Shown here in pieces: positions 15,159 through 22,453 of a DNA stretch of 54,233 nucleotides. A program made the position numbers and the translations under genes. The DNA is taken from positions 1 to 54,233 of the forward strand of contig NZ_QQNA01000100.1 in NCBI RefSeq assembly GCF_003346515.1, read 5' to 3'. Position 1 is the stretch's first letter. Each line of letters begins with the position of its first letter. This stretch comes from Streptomyces corynorhini (lineage in GTDB: Bacteria > Actinomycetota > Actinomycetes > Streptomycetales > Streptomycetaceae). The notes under the pieces are model-generated. The model saw only the letters and a list, made by a program, of their open reading frames with translations. It was not told where the DNA came from and made no database searches.

Positions 15159-16665
15159 ACACAGCCCGCCCACCGGCCCCGTCGCCCGGGGGGAGGTGAC
15201 CGAACAGGCGGACGAGCGGACGCAGAGCGCGTACGACAAGGTGTACGACGTGGCCGTGATCGGCGCCGGGGTCGTGGGCTCGGCGATCGCCAGGGACCTG
15301 TCGGGACACGACCTGTCCGTGGTACTCCTCGACGCGCGCGACGACGTCGGGGACGGCACCAGCAAGGCCAACACCGCCATCCTGCACACCGGATTCGACG
15401 CCAAGCCCGGCACGCTCGAATCCCGGCTGGTCCGCCGGGGGTACGAGCTGCTCTCCGCGTACGCCGACGAGACCGGCATCCCGGTCGAGCGGACCGGCGC
15501 GCTCCTCGTCGCCTGGACCCAGGAGGAGCTGGACGCCCTCCCCGGACTGCGCGACAAGGCGGTGGCCAACGGGTACGAGCACTGCGAGCCCGTCACCGCC
15601 GACGAGGTCTACCGGCAGGTCCCGGCCCTGGGACCCGGCGCGCTCGGCGGCCTCACCGTCCCCGACGAGTCGATCATCTGCACCTGGACCACCACCCTCG
15701 CCCTGGCCACCGACGCCACGGCGAGGGGGACCACGCTGCTGCTCGGCCACCGGGTGGCGGGCGCCCGGCGGGTGGCGGGCGGCTCCGGCGAGGAGGGCGC
15801 CGGGCCCGGCGAGGACGTCACCGTCCTCGCCACCCCGCGCGGCCGGGTCACCGCCCGCTGGGTCGTCAACGCGGCCGGTCTCGGCGCCGACGTACTGGAC
15901 GGGCTCTTCGGCCACGAGCGGTTCACCGTCACCCCGCGCCGGGGCGAACTGCTCGTCTACGACAAGCTCGCCAGGCCGCTCGCCGACCGCATCGTCCTGC
16001 CGGTGCCCAGCTCACGCGGCAAGGGCGTGCTGATCAGCCCCACCATCTACGGGAACGTCATGCTCGGCCCCACCGCCGAGGACCTCACCGACCGCGGCGA
16101 CACGGGCACGTCGGAGTCCGGCTTCGCCTTCCTCCTCGACAAGGGCGCGCGGCTGATGCCCACGCTGCTGGAGGAGGAGGTCACCGCCTCGTACGCCGGG
16201 CTGCGCGCCGCCGTCGACCACGGCGACTACCTGATCGAGCCCTCGGTCGACCAGGGCTATCTGCTGGTCGGCGGCATCCGCTCCACCGGACTCACCGCGT
16301 CGCTCGCGATCGCCGAGCACGTACGGGGCGTCCTCGCCGAGGCGGGGCTGAAGGCGGCCGTACGCCTCGACCTGCCGGAGCCGCCGCGCATGCCCAACCT
16401 GGGCGAGGCGTTCCTCAGGCCGTACGAGGACGGCGCGCTGATCGCACAGGACAGCGCCTACGGACGCGTCGTCTGCTTCTGCGAGCGCGTCACCGAGGGC
16501 GAGATCCGCGACGCCTACCTCTCGCCGCTGCCGCCCGCGGGACTCGACGGGCTGCGCCGCCGCACCCGGGCGACGAACGGGCGCTGCCAGGGCTTCTACT
16601 GCGGAGCCCGCGTCGACGCCCTGGTGGCCACCAAGGGCGGCACCTGTCAGGAGGCGGCCGAATGA
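15151..16665 (+). CDS. GlpA-like FAD dehydrogenase with BFD [2Fe-2S] domain
   Basis: A 504-residue DAO-type flavoprotein like the GlpA subunit of anaerobic glycerol-3-phosphate dehydrogenase. The FAD Rossmann motif GAGVVGSAIA lies at about residues 36-45 and the DAO core extends to about 400. The C-terminus (about 440-495) is a Fer2_BFD domain with cysteines CFC and CQGFYC. It should oxidise the phosphorylated product of the kinase and pass electrons through the iron-sulphur cluster. A Gly/Glu-rich insertion (VAGGSGEEGAGPGED) interrupts the core near residue 208. The ATG overlaps the kinase end by 8 nt. No GlpC-like membrane anchor is present in the operon. Confidence 0.88.
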   Translation: MTEHSPPTGPVARGEVTEQADERTQSAYDKVYDVAVIGAGVVGSAIARDLSGHDLSVVLLDARDDVGDGTSKANTAILHTGFDAKPGTLESRLVRRGYELLSAYADETGIPVERTGALLVAWTQEELDALPGLRDKAVANGYEHCEPVTADEVYRQVPALGPGALGGLTVPDESIICTWTTTLALATDATARGTTLLLGHRVAGARRVAGGSGEEGAGPGEDVTVLATPRGRVTARWVVNAAGLGADVLDGLFGHERFTVTPRRGELLVYDKLARPLADRIVLPVPSSRGKGVLISPTIYGNVMLGPTAEDLTDRGDTGTSESGFAFLLDKGARLMPTLLEEEVTASYAGLRAAVDHGDYLIEPSVDQGYLLVGGIRSTGLTASLAIAEHVRGVLAEAGLKAAVRLDLPEPPRMPNLGEAFLRPYEDGALIAQDSAYGRVVCFCERVTEGEIRDAYLSPLPPAGLDGLRRRTRATNGRCQGFYCGARVDALVATKGGTCQEAAE

Positions 16666-17987
16666 GCACGTCGCACACCCCCGGGGCCGCCGACTACGCG
16701 GCCCTCGCCGCGGAGCTGGCGGCGACCGCCGCCGAGGCGGCCGCTCCCGAACTGCGCGCGCCCGACGTGGTGATCGTCGGCGCGGGCCCCGCCGGGCTCA
16801 CCGCGGCCGCCGAACTCGCGCCCGCGCTCGGCACCGGACGGGTCCTCGTCCTGGACCGCGAACCGGCGGCGGGCGGCATCCCCCGCCACAGCGACCACAC
16901 CGGTTACGGGGTCCGCGACCTCAAGCGGGTCCTCACCGGCCCCGCGTACGCCCGTACGCTCGTGGACAAGGCCCTCGCGGCGGGCGCCGACATCCGTACG
17001 GAGGCCACCGTCACCGGCTGGTCCGGCGACCGTTCGCTCGACGTCACCACCCCGGACGGCCTGCTGCGCGTCGACGCCCGCGCGGTGATCCTCGCCACCG
17101 GGGCCAGGGAGCGTCCCCGCTCCGCCCGGCTCATCCCCGGCGACCGGCCCTCCGGCGTGTACACGACGGGGCAGCTGCAGAACCTCGTCCACCTCCACCA
17201 CCAGGAGGTCGGCCGACGGGCCGTCGTCGTCGGCGCGGAGCTGGTCAGCTGGTCGGCCGTGCTCACCCTGCGCGAGGCGGGGTGCCGGACGGTGCTGATG
17301 ACCACCGAGCACGAACACCCCGACGCGTACGCGGCCTTCCACCTGCCGGGCCGCGCCCTGCTGGACGGGCGGCTGGCGACCGGGACCAGGATCACCCGGA
17401 TCATCGGCCGCGGCAGGCTGCGGGCCGTGGAGGTGGAGGAGACCGCCACCGGGCGGCGGCACACCGTCGAGTGCGACACGCTGATCCTGACCGGCGACTG
17501 GATCCCGGACCACGAGCTGGTCCGCACGGGCGGACTCGACCTCGACCCCGGGACGAAGGGGCCGCTGGTGGACACCGCGCTGCGGACCAGCCGCCCGGGG
17601 GTCTTCGCCGCCGGGAACCTGCTGCACGCGGTGGACACGGCCGATATCGCCGCGCTGGACGGGCGGCACGCCGCGCGCCACGTCCGGCTGTGGCTGGACG
17701 GGCACCGGGCGCACGAGGTCTCCGTACCGATCGTCGCCGACGCCCCGTTCCGCTGGGTGGCCCCCGGGCTGCTGCGGATCGGCGACCCGGCGCCGCCGCG
17801 CGGCCGGCTGCTGCTCTGGACGGACCGGCTGGTGCGCGCACCGAAGGTGACGGTACGTCAGGGGTCCCGGACGCTCAACCGCAGGACGGTGCCCTGGCCG
17901 GCGGCTCCCGGGCGGGTCTTCCGGGTGCCCTGGAACGTACTGCGCGATGTCGATCCGAAGGGCGGGCCGATCCGTATCGGGCTGTGA
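16662..17987 (+). CDS. FAD-dependent oxidoreductase, GlpB/HcnB-like partner
   Basis: A 441-residue flavoprotein of the Pyr_redox_2 type. The N-terminal FAD motif is VIVGAGPAGLTAAAEL (near residues 31-46). The expected NAD(P)H Rossmann motif is degenerate: VVVGAELVSWSAV lacks the second and third glycines, so it probably does not use NAD(P)H. A later segment with GVFAAGNLLHAVDTADIAAL matches the family's FAD-closing motif. The ATG overlaps the GlpA-like gene by 4 nt, so the two are likely subunits of one dehydrogenase, as in GlpAB or hydrogen cyanide synthase HcnBC (family knowledge). A repeat and a strong terminator close the operon. Confidence 0.83.
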   Translation: MSTSHTPGAADYAALAAELAATAAEAAAPELRAPDVVIVGAGPAGLTAAAELAPALGTGRVLVLDREPAAGGIPRHSDHTGYGVRDLKRVLTGPAYARTLVDKALAAGADIRTEATVTGWSGDRSLDVTTPDGLLRVDARAVILATGARERPRSARLIPGDRPSGVYTTGQLQNLVHLHHQEVGRRAVVVGAELVSWSAVLTLREAGCRTVLMTTEHEHPDAYAAFHLPGRALLDGRLATGTRITRIIGRGRLRAVEVEETATGRRHTVECDTLILTGDWIPDHELVRTGGLDLDPGTKGPLVDTALRTSRPGVFAAGNLLHAVDTADIAALDGRHAARHVRLWLDGHRAHEVSVPIVADAPFRWVAPGLLRIGDPAPPRGRLLLWTDRLVRAPKVTVRQGSRTLNRRTVPWPAAPGRVFRVPWNVLRDVDPKGGPIRIGL

Positions 17988-17991
17988 GGGC

Positions 17992-18054
17992 GGATCGCGC
18001 GAGAAGGAGAACGGATCGCGCGCGAAGGGGAGCGGATCGCGCGAGAAGGGGAGC
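17992..18054. repeat. Three 21-bp tandem repeats
   Basis: Three units starting GGATCGCGCG lie at 17992-18012, 18013-18033 and 18034-18054 with one to three differences, between the stop of the FAD oxidoreductase and the terminator. The unit carries an AAGGGGAG purine tract. Confidence 0.85.
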
Positions 18055-18088
18055 GGGGCCGGTGGCAACAGCCACCGGCCCCGCTCCC
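18049..18088 (+). terminator. Strong operon terminator
   Basis: An 18-bp perfect stem (18049-18066 with 18071-18088) with loop AACA; core GGGGCCGGTGGC / GCCACCGGCCCC. It ends the DeoR-linked operon and isolates the ABC fragment that starts 7 nt later. Confidence 0.88.
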
Positions 18089-18095
18089 TGCCGTC

Positions 18096-18461
18096 ATGGG
18101 GCTCGGCACCTGGGAGATCGTCCGCGCCATGCTGCGCGACGCGCCCGTCCTCGTCCTGGACGAGCCCACCACCGGCCTGGACGCCCTCGCCGCGCGCCGC
18201 GTCATGGGCCCGCTGCGGCGGCTGACGGCGGGCCGCACGACCCTCATGATCACGCACGATCTGGGGCTCGCCCCGGACGCCGACCGGATTCTCGTCCTGG
18301 ACGGGGGCCGGATCGTGGAATCCGGCACGCACCACGAACTCCTCGCCGCCGACGGCGCCTACGCGCGGCTGTACCGGGCGCGCGGCCGGTACGAGCCGTC
18401 AGGACCGGCCACCGGCCCGACGGTTCAGCCGATCGGCACCGGCATCCGCACCACGTCGTAG
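18096..18461 (+). pseudogene. ABC transporter ATPase relic (C-terminal fragment)
   Basis: A 121-codon frame encoding only the end of an ABC ATPase: IVRAMLRDAPVLVLDEPTTGLDA (Walker B and D-loop), LMITHDLGLAPDADRILVLDGGRIVESGTHHELL (H-loop and C-terminal tail). Walker A, the Q-loop and the LSGGQ signature are missing; similarity begins just after where the signature should be. It sits directly behind a strong terminator and has no evident promoter. Its end runs 37 nt into the opposite-strand DUF2848-like gene. The breakpoint coincides with the tandem repeat and hairpin, suggesting deletion of the rest of the gene. An intact copy elsewhere cannot be judged from here. Confidence 0.8.
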
Positions 18462-19111
18462 GCCAGGCCGATCGTGTCCCCGGTGGCCGGGTCGGCCAGC
18501 TCCACCCGCCACCGGCCGGCGAACTGGTCGACGCCCTCGGCCATCGGGATCGTCCCGGAGATCAGCACCGTCCCCGGCACCAGGTCGCCGCGCTCCCGCA
18601 GCACCCCCGCCCAGTAGGCCGGAGTCAGCAGCTCCGCCAGGGTGCCGTCCTGGATGAGGCTCTCCTCGCCGTCGTGGCTCACCCACGCCCGCAGCGTCAG
18701 CTCGTCCAGCCGCCCTTCCACCTCGGCCAGCGGCCAGGCGCGCCGGGCCAGCACGTCCGGGCCCGCGTTCTTGCTCCACGCCACCCCGTGCACCTCCAGC
18801 TCGCGGTCGGTGTGGTCGCAGGCGGCCGTCAGCAGCAGCTCCCCGTCACCGTCCACCACCAGCGCCCACTCCGCCTCGCCCGAGGTGCGCCCGTGCTGCA
18901 CGCTGACCCGGTCGGTGTGCTGGGCGAGGTACGGCGACACGGGGTAGAGCGCGGGCGTCACGGAAGGCGCCGGCACCCCCAGCTCGGCCAGCTCGGCGAC
19001 GTGCGCGGCCACATCGTCCTGGCTGCGTCCCGCATAGCCCGCGTTGAGCACCTGGACGACATCGACGGACCTGGTGGTGCCGTCGGGGAGTTCGAAGGTC
19101 AGCTGCGCCAT
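18425..19111 (-). CDS. DUF2848-like protein
   Basis: A 228-residue soluble protein that resembles the uncharacterised DUF2848 family, possibly with a fumarylacetoacetase-like fold (from memory, not searched). It starts MAQLTFELPDGTTRSVDV and contains YAGRSQDDVAAHVAELAELGVP and PALYPVSPYLAQHTDRVSV near the N-terminus and GTVLISGTIPMAEGVDQFAG near residue 185. The ATG at 19111 has GGAGAG upstream. It is divergent from the MHS symporter gene, and the 168-bp promoter region carries the GntR-type operator, so it belongs with the symporter and amidase. A hydrolase or isomerase role in a small catabolic pathway is likely but unproven. Confidence 0.75.
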   Translation of the reverse strand: MAQLTFELPDGTTRSVDVVQVLNAGYAGRSQDDVAAHVAELAELGVPAPSVTPALYPVSPYLAQHTDRVSVQHGRTSGEAEWALVVDGDGELLLTAACDHTDRELEVHGVAWSKNAGPDVLARRAWPLAEVEGRLDELTLRAWVSHDGEESLIQDGTLAELLTPAYWAGVLRERGDLVPGTVLISGTIPMAEGVDQFAGRWRVELADPATGDTIGLAYDVVRMPVPIG

Positions 19112-19174
19112 GATCGTCTCTCCACATCGATCGCTCGCGGTATCGGCGAGGTTAACTTTGCGCGGAAGGCTTGC

Positions 19175-19191
19175 GCATACGACCTGTATAC
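19175..19191. promoter_or_regulatory. GntR-type operator, symporter/DUF2848 promoter
   Basis: GCATAC-N5-GTATAC, an imperfect inverted repeat with the overlapping core CTGTATACAAG (19184-19194). The same GCATAC-N5-GTATAC occurs at 22274-22290 before the GntR gene. It resembles TTGTATACAA-like sites of FCD-type GntR regulators. It lies between the divergent DUF2848-like and symporter genes and could control both. Confidence 0.7.
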
Positions 19192-19279
19192 AAGAAGTAT
19201 GCCGGAAGGTCGAGAGGGCGTCCCCCGGACATCCCCTCCAGCGCACCCCTCTGACGAGGCCGGACAAAGGACGAGAGAC

Positions 19280-20695
19280 GTGAACGACACCAGCGCGTGT
19301 ACGGAAGACGATCCGGCGGGCGGTTCCACCCCCGGCACCCCCGCCACCCCCGGGAGCGGCACCCCCGCGCCCGACGGATCCGCGGTCCGCCGCGCCTTCT
19401 TCGCCAGCCTCACCGGCACCGCCCTGGAGTGGTACGACTTCGCCATCTACTCGGTGGCCGCCGCGCTGGTCTTCGGCGATGTCTTCTTCCCCTCCGAGGA
19501 CCCCGCCACCGGCACCCTGCTGGCGTTCTCCACCTATGCCGTCGGCTATGTGTCCCGGCCGCTCGGCGGATTCGTCTTCGGCCGGCTCGGCGACAAGATC
19601 GGCCGCAAGAAGGTCCTCATCGCGACGCTCGTGCTGATCGGCGTCGCCACGCTCCTGATCGGGCTGCTGCCCGGGTACGCCACGATCGGCGTCGCGGCCC
19701 CCATCGCCCTGGTGATCCTGCGCTTCGCGCAGGGCGTCGGGGTCGGCGGCGAGTGGGGCGGCGCCGTCCTGCTGTCCAGCGAGTTCGGCGATCCGCGCAA
19801 GCGGGGCTTCTACGCCTCGGCCGCCCAGATCGGCCCACCGGCCGGCAACCTCATGGCCAACGGCGTACTGGCGCTCCTCGGACTGGTACTGACGGAAAGT
19901 CAGTTCACCTCCTGGGGCTGGCGCGTGGCGTTCCTGCTCTCCGGCGTACTGGTCTTCTTCGGCCTGTGGATCCGCGCGAAGCTGGAGGAGACGCCCGTCT
20001 TCCAGGCGATGGAGGCGGAGAAGGCCCGCCCCGAGGCGCCGATCCGCGAGGTCTTCACCACGCATCCCCGCGCCCTGGTGGCGGCGATCCTCAGCCGGAT
20101 CGCCCCCGACGTGCTGTACGCGCTGTTCACCGTCTTCGTACTGACCTACGCGACGGGCGAACTCGACATGTCCCGCAGCTCCGCCCTGGCCGCCGTACTC
20201 ATCGGCTCCTCGCTCCAGGTCTTCCTCATCCCGCTCGCCGGAGCGCTCTCCGACCGCGTCAACCGGCGCCTGCTGTACGGCGTTTCGGCCGTGGGAGCCG
20301 GTGTGTGGCCGTTCCTGTTCTTCCCCATGACGGACGGCGGCAGCTGGCCGCTGCTCGTGTTCGGGGTGGTCGTGGCGCTGGCGCTCCATTCGCTGATGTA
20401 CGGGCCGCAGGCGGCCTTCATCGCCGAGCAGTTCTCCCCGAGGCTGCGCTACACCGGCTCGTCGCTCGCCTACACCCTGGCCGGTGTGGTGGGCGGCGCC
20501 ATCGCGCCCCTGCTGTTCACCGCGCTGCTCGACTCCTACGACTCGTGGATCCCGCTGGCGCTGTACGTCGCGATCACGGCCGTGCTCACGGTCACCGGCC
20601 TGTGCCTGGGCCGGGACGGCGACGAGGACGACGACCTGGGCGTGGCCCGCTCCGCCGGGCGGCCCGCCCCCTCGGAGGGGGCCACCACCGCCTGA
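19280..20695 (+). CDS. MFS metabolite:H+ symporter (MHS/ShiA-like)
   Basis: A 471-residue transporter with 12 predicted membrane segments after a 40-residue Gly/Pro-rich N-terminus. ALEWYDFAIYSVAAALVFG in TM1, the loop GRLGDKIGRKKVL, and GVGVGGEWGGAVLL in TM4 are typical of the metabolite:H+ symporter family (ShiA, KgtP, ProP), which imports carboxylates, aromatic acids or betaines. The GTG at 19280 was chosen for AAAGGAC/GAGAG upstream and loss of homology before it. The amidase gene follows 94 bp downstream with its own strong ribosome-binding site; the gap holds CACCCGC-like short repeats. Probably imports the substrate of the amidase/DUF2848 pathway. Confidence 0.9.
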   Translation: MNDTSACTEDDPAGGSTPGTPATPGSGTPAPDGSAVRRAFFASLTGTALEWYDFAIYSVAAALVFGDVFFPSEDPATGTLLAFSTYAVGYVSRPLGGFVFGRLGDKIGRKKVLIATLVLIGVATLLIGLLPGYATIGVAAPIALVILRFAQGVGVGGEWGGAVLLSSEFGDPRKRGFYASAAQIGPPAGNLMANGVLALLGLVLTESQFTSWGWRVAFLLSGVLVFFGLWIRAKLEETPVFQAMEAEKARPEAPIREVFTTHPRALVAAILSRIAPDVLYALFTVFVLTYATGELDMSRSSALAAVLIGSSLQVFLIPLAGALSDRVNRRLLYGVSAVGAGVWPFLFFPMTDGGSWPLLVFGVVVALALHSLMYGPQAAFIAEQFSPRLRYTGSSLAYTLAGVVGGAIAPLLFTALLDSYDSWIPLALYVAITAVLTVTGLCLGRDGDEDDDLGVARSAGRPAPSEGATTA

Positions 20696-20789
20696 GACCA
20701 TCCGGAAGACCGGCCACCCGTCGCAGGCACCCGCCGCCCGCCGCCCGACACCCGCACCCGCCACCCGCACCCAAGGAGGCCGACCGCCC

Positions 20790-21590
20790 ATGCGTATCGC
20801 CCTGAGCCAGATCACCACCGGCCCCGACCCCGAGCACAACCTCGCCCTGCTGGCCGAACACGCCCACCGGGCGGCGGAGGCGCGGGCCCGGATCGTCGTT
20901 TTCCCCGAGGCGGCGATGGCCTGCTTCGGCACGCCCCTCGCCTCCGTGGCGCAGCCGCTGGACGGCCCCTGGGCCAACGGGGTCCGGCGGATCGCACAGG
21001 AGACCGGACTCGTCGTGGTGGCGGGCATGTTCACCCCGGGCCCGGACGGAAAGGTGGCCAACACGCTGCTCGCCACCGGTCCCGGGACCGAGGCGTCCTA
21101 CGACAAGATCCATCTCTTCGACGCCTTCGGCTACGCCGAGTCGGACTCCGTGGAGCCGGGCTCGCGGGTCGTCACCATCGAGGTCGACGGCGTCCGCATC
21201 GGCCTCGCCACCTGCTACGACGTCCGCTTCCCCGAGCTGTTCAGGGCGCACGCAGACGCGGGCGCGCGGCTCTCGCTGCTGCTCGCCTCCTGGGGCGCGG
21301 GCCCCGGCAAGCGCGAGCAGTGGGAGCTGCTGACCCGCGCGCGTGCCCTCGACGCGACGCTCTGGCTCGCCGCCGTCGGCCAGGCCGACCCGGCGGCGTC
21401 CGGCATCCAGGCGACCTCGAACGCGCCGACCGGCATCGGCCACAGCGCGCTCGTCGGCCCGGACGGAACCGTACGGCAGAGCCTGGCGGACGGACCGGGC
21501 ATGCTCGTCGCCGACCTGGACCTGGACGAAGTCACCGCGGTCCGCCGCGCCATCCCGGTCCTGGCCAACCGGCGGCTGCCGTCGGCCTGA
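20790..21590 (+). CDS. Nitrilase-superfamily carbon-nitrogen hydrolase
   Basis: A 266-residue cytoplasmic amidase. The Glu-Lys-Cys triad is complete: Glu40 (VVFPEAA), Lys106 (YDKIHLFDAF) and Cys142 (ATCYDVRFPE). The DKIHLFDAF context and the size resemble the Nit1/Nit2-like branch (deaminated glutathione amidase, omega-amidase), though assigning the substrate needs more than motifs. The ATG at 20790 has AAGGAGG 10 nt upstream. It ends 16 bp from the convergent GntR gene. Co-location with a carboxylate-type symporter and a DUF2848-like protein suggests hydrolysis of an imported acid amide (inference). Confidence 0.9.
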   Translation: MRIALSQITTGPDPEHNLALLAEHAHRAAEARARIVVFPEAAMACFGTPLASVAQPLDGPWANGVRRIAQETGLVVVAGMFTPGPDGKVANTLLATGPGTEASYDKIHLFDAFGYAESDSVEPGSRVVTIEVDGVRIGLATCYDVRFPELFRAHADAGARLSLLLASWGAGPGKREQWELLTRARALDATLWLAAVGQADPAASGIQATSNAPTGIGHSALVGPDGTVRQSLADGPGMLVADLDLDEVTAVRRAIPVLANRRLPSA

Positions 21591-21606
21591 CCGGGGGAAA
21601 GCGGGG

Positions 21607-22230
21607 TCAACCGGCGAGCAGCACCTTGAGGGTCGTCTCCAGATGGCCGTCGATCGCCGTACGGGCGGCCTGCCGGTCGTCGGCGGCGACGGCCTCCAGA
21701 ATTGCCTGATGCTCCGTCAGGACCGCCTGCTGGCGGCCGTGCTGGTTGTACAGCGCGACCACCCCGGCCCGGATCTGCCGGCTGCGCAGCCCGTCGTAGT
21801 GCCGGTTGAGGAGGGTGTTGCCCGCGGCGGCGACCATCGTCGCGTGGAAGAGATGGTCCACGGCGATGAACTCCTTGGCATGCTCCGGGCCGCTCAGGGC
21901 GCGCTGGCGGTCGAGCAGTTCGGTCAGCTCCGCCAGCGGGGCCCGGCCGGGGATGATCCGCTCGGCCGCGTACCGCTCGACGATGCCGCGCAGCTCCATC
22001 AGCTCGGTGATCTCGCGCCCCGACAGCGGGACGATCTGCGCGCCGCGCCGGGGCACCAGCCGCACCAGATCCTCGGCCGCGAGCAGCAGCAGCGCCTCGC
22101 GGATCGGGGTACGGGAGAGCCCGAGGCGGTCGGCCAGCTCCTGCTCGGAGAGGAACTCGTCCTGCCGGTCGGGGTCGGTGAGGACGTTCTCCTTGAGATA
22201 CGCGTACGCCTTCTCCCGGCCCGACGTCAC
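21607..22230 (-). CDS. GntR-family regulator, FCD subfamily
   Basis: A 207-residue repressor. The winged helix spans about residues 1-70 (EQELADRLGLSRTPIREALLLLAAEDLVRLVPRRGAQI in content) and the all-helical FCD ligand domain about 78-200, with its usual metal-binding Asp/His pattern (DHLFHATMVAAAG and HQAILEAV). The start is one of two adjacent GTGs at 22230/22233 behind GAGGGGG; an upstream ATG at 22332 gives an extension with no homology. FCD regulators usually bind carboxylic acids, consistent with the symporter and amidase. An operator shared with the symporter promoter lies 44-60 nt upstream, indicating autoregulation. Confidence 0.9.
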   Translation of the reverse strand: MTSGREKAYAYLKENVLTDPDRQDEFLSEQELADRLGLSRTPIREALLLLAAEDLVRLVPRRGAQIVPLSGREITELMELRGIVERYAAERIIPGRAPLAELTELLDRQRALSGPEHAKEFIAVDHLFHATMVAAAGNTLLNRHYDGLRSRQIRAGVVALYNQHGRQQAVLTEHQAILEAVAADDRQAARTAIDGHLETTLKVLLAG

Positions 22231-22273
22231 CACGGCCCCCTCGACTCGCTCCCGCCCCTGGATGCCGAGGCTT

Positions 22274-22290
22274 GCATACAGCGAGTATAC
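22274..22290. promoter_or_regulatory. GntR-type operator, autoregulatory site
   Basis: GCATAC-N5-GTATAC, same half-sites and spacing as 19175-19191. The flanking CTTGCATACAG (22271-22281) is the complement of CTGTATGCAAG, which matches CTGTATACAAG of the other site at 10 of 11 bases. Confidence 0.7.
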
Positions 22291-22330
22291 CGAGAGGGGG
22301 CGCCGCCCCCACCGGGAGCCGGGCGCACAC

Positions 22331-22363
22331 AAAAAAACCCCGGAACCGAATTGACGGCCGGGG
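22331..22363 (-). terminator. Intrinsic terminator with U-tract, minus strand
   Basis: Read on the minus strand, CCCCGG (22358-22363 complement) pairs with CCGGGG (22338-22343 complement) and a further 3-bp inner stem is possible, followed by seven T. A canonical U-tract terminator is unusual for this genome. No gene lies just upstream on that strand; it precedes the GntR gene by about 100 nt, so it could be an attenuator in its leader or end a small RNA. Confidence 0.6.
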
Positions 22364-22381
22364 TGCGCTTCTGGCTATATT
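22351..22381 (+). promoter_or_regulatory. Consensus-like promoter of the HelD-type gene
   Basis: TTGACG (22351-22356) and TATATT (22376-22381), spacer 19 bp (18 if CTATAT is used), in an AT-rich island unlike the surroundings. This predicts a strong vegetative-sigma promoter and a leader of about 65 nt. The -35 overlaps the loop of the minus-strand terminator. Confidence 0.6.
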
Positions 22382-22453
22382 GAATGTTTGCGCGGAATAA
22401 ATGAAAAGAAACAATCCGAGCAGTAAGCAACAGCGTATCGAACAGGGGCTGAA

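Noticed and set aside
15151..17987. Opine or hydrogen cyanide synthase complex
   Set aside because: The BFD protein and partner resemble HcnB/HcnC-type subunits, but the FGGY kinase and DeoR regulator fit polyol-phosphate oxidation better.
17992..18054. Short CRISPR-like array
   Set aside because: The units are directly adjacent with no spacers and there are no cas genes.
17282..20695. 1137-codon open frame
   Set aside because: Only its end (from 19280) is a real transporter; the first two thirds is Arg/Pro/Ala-rich and antisense or out of frame to the FAD oxidoreductase, ABC relic and DUF2848-like gene.
22364..22453. Rifamycin-associated element before helD
   Set aside because: I looked for the GC-rich inverted repeat as I remember it and found only an AT-rich leader.
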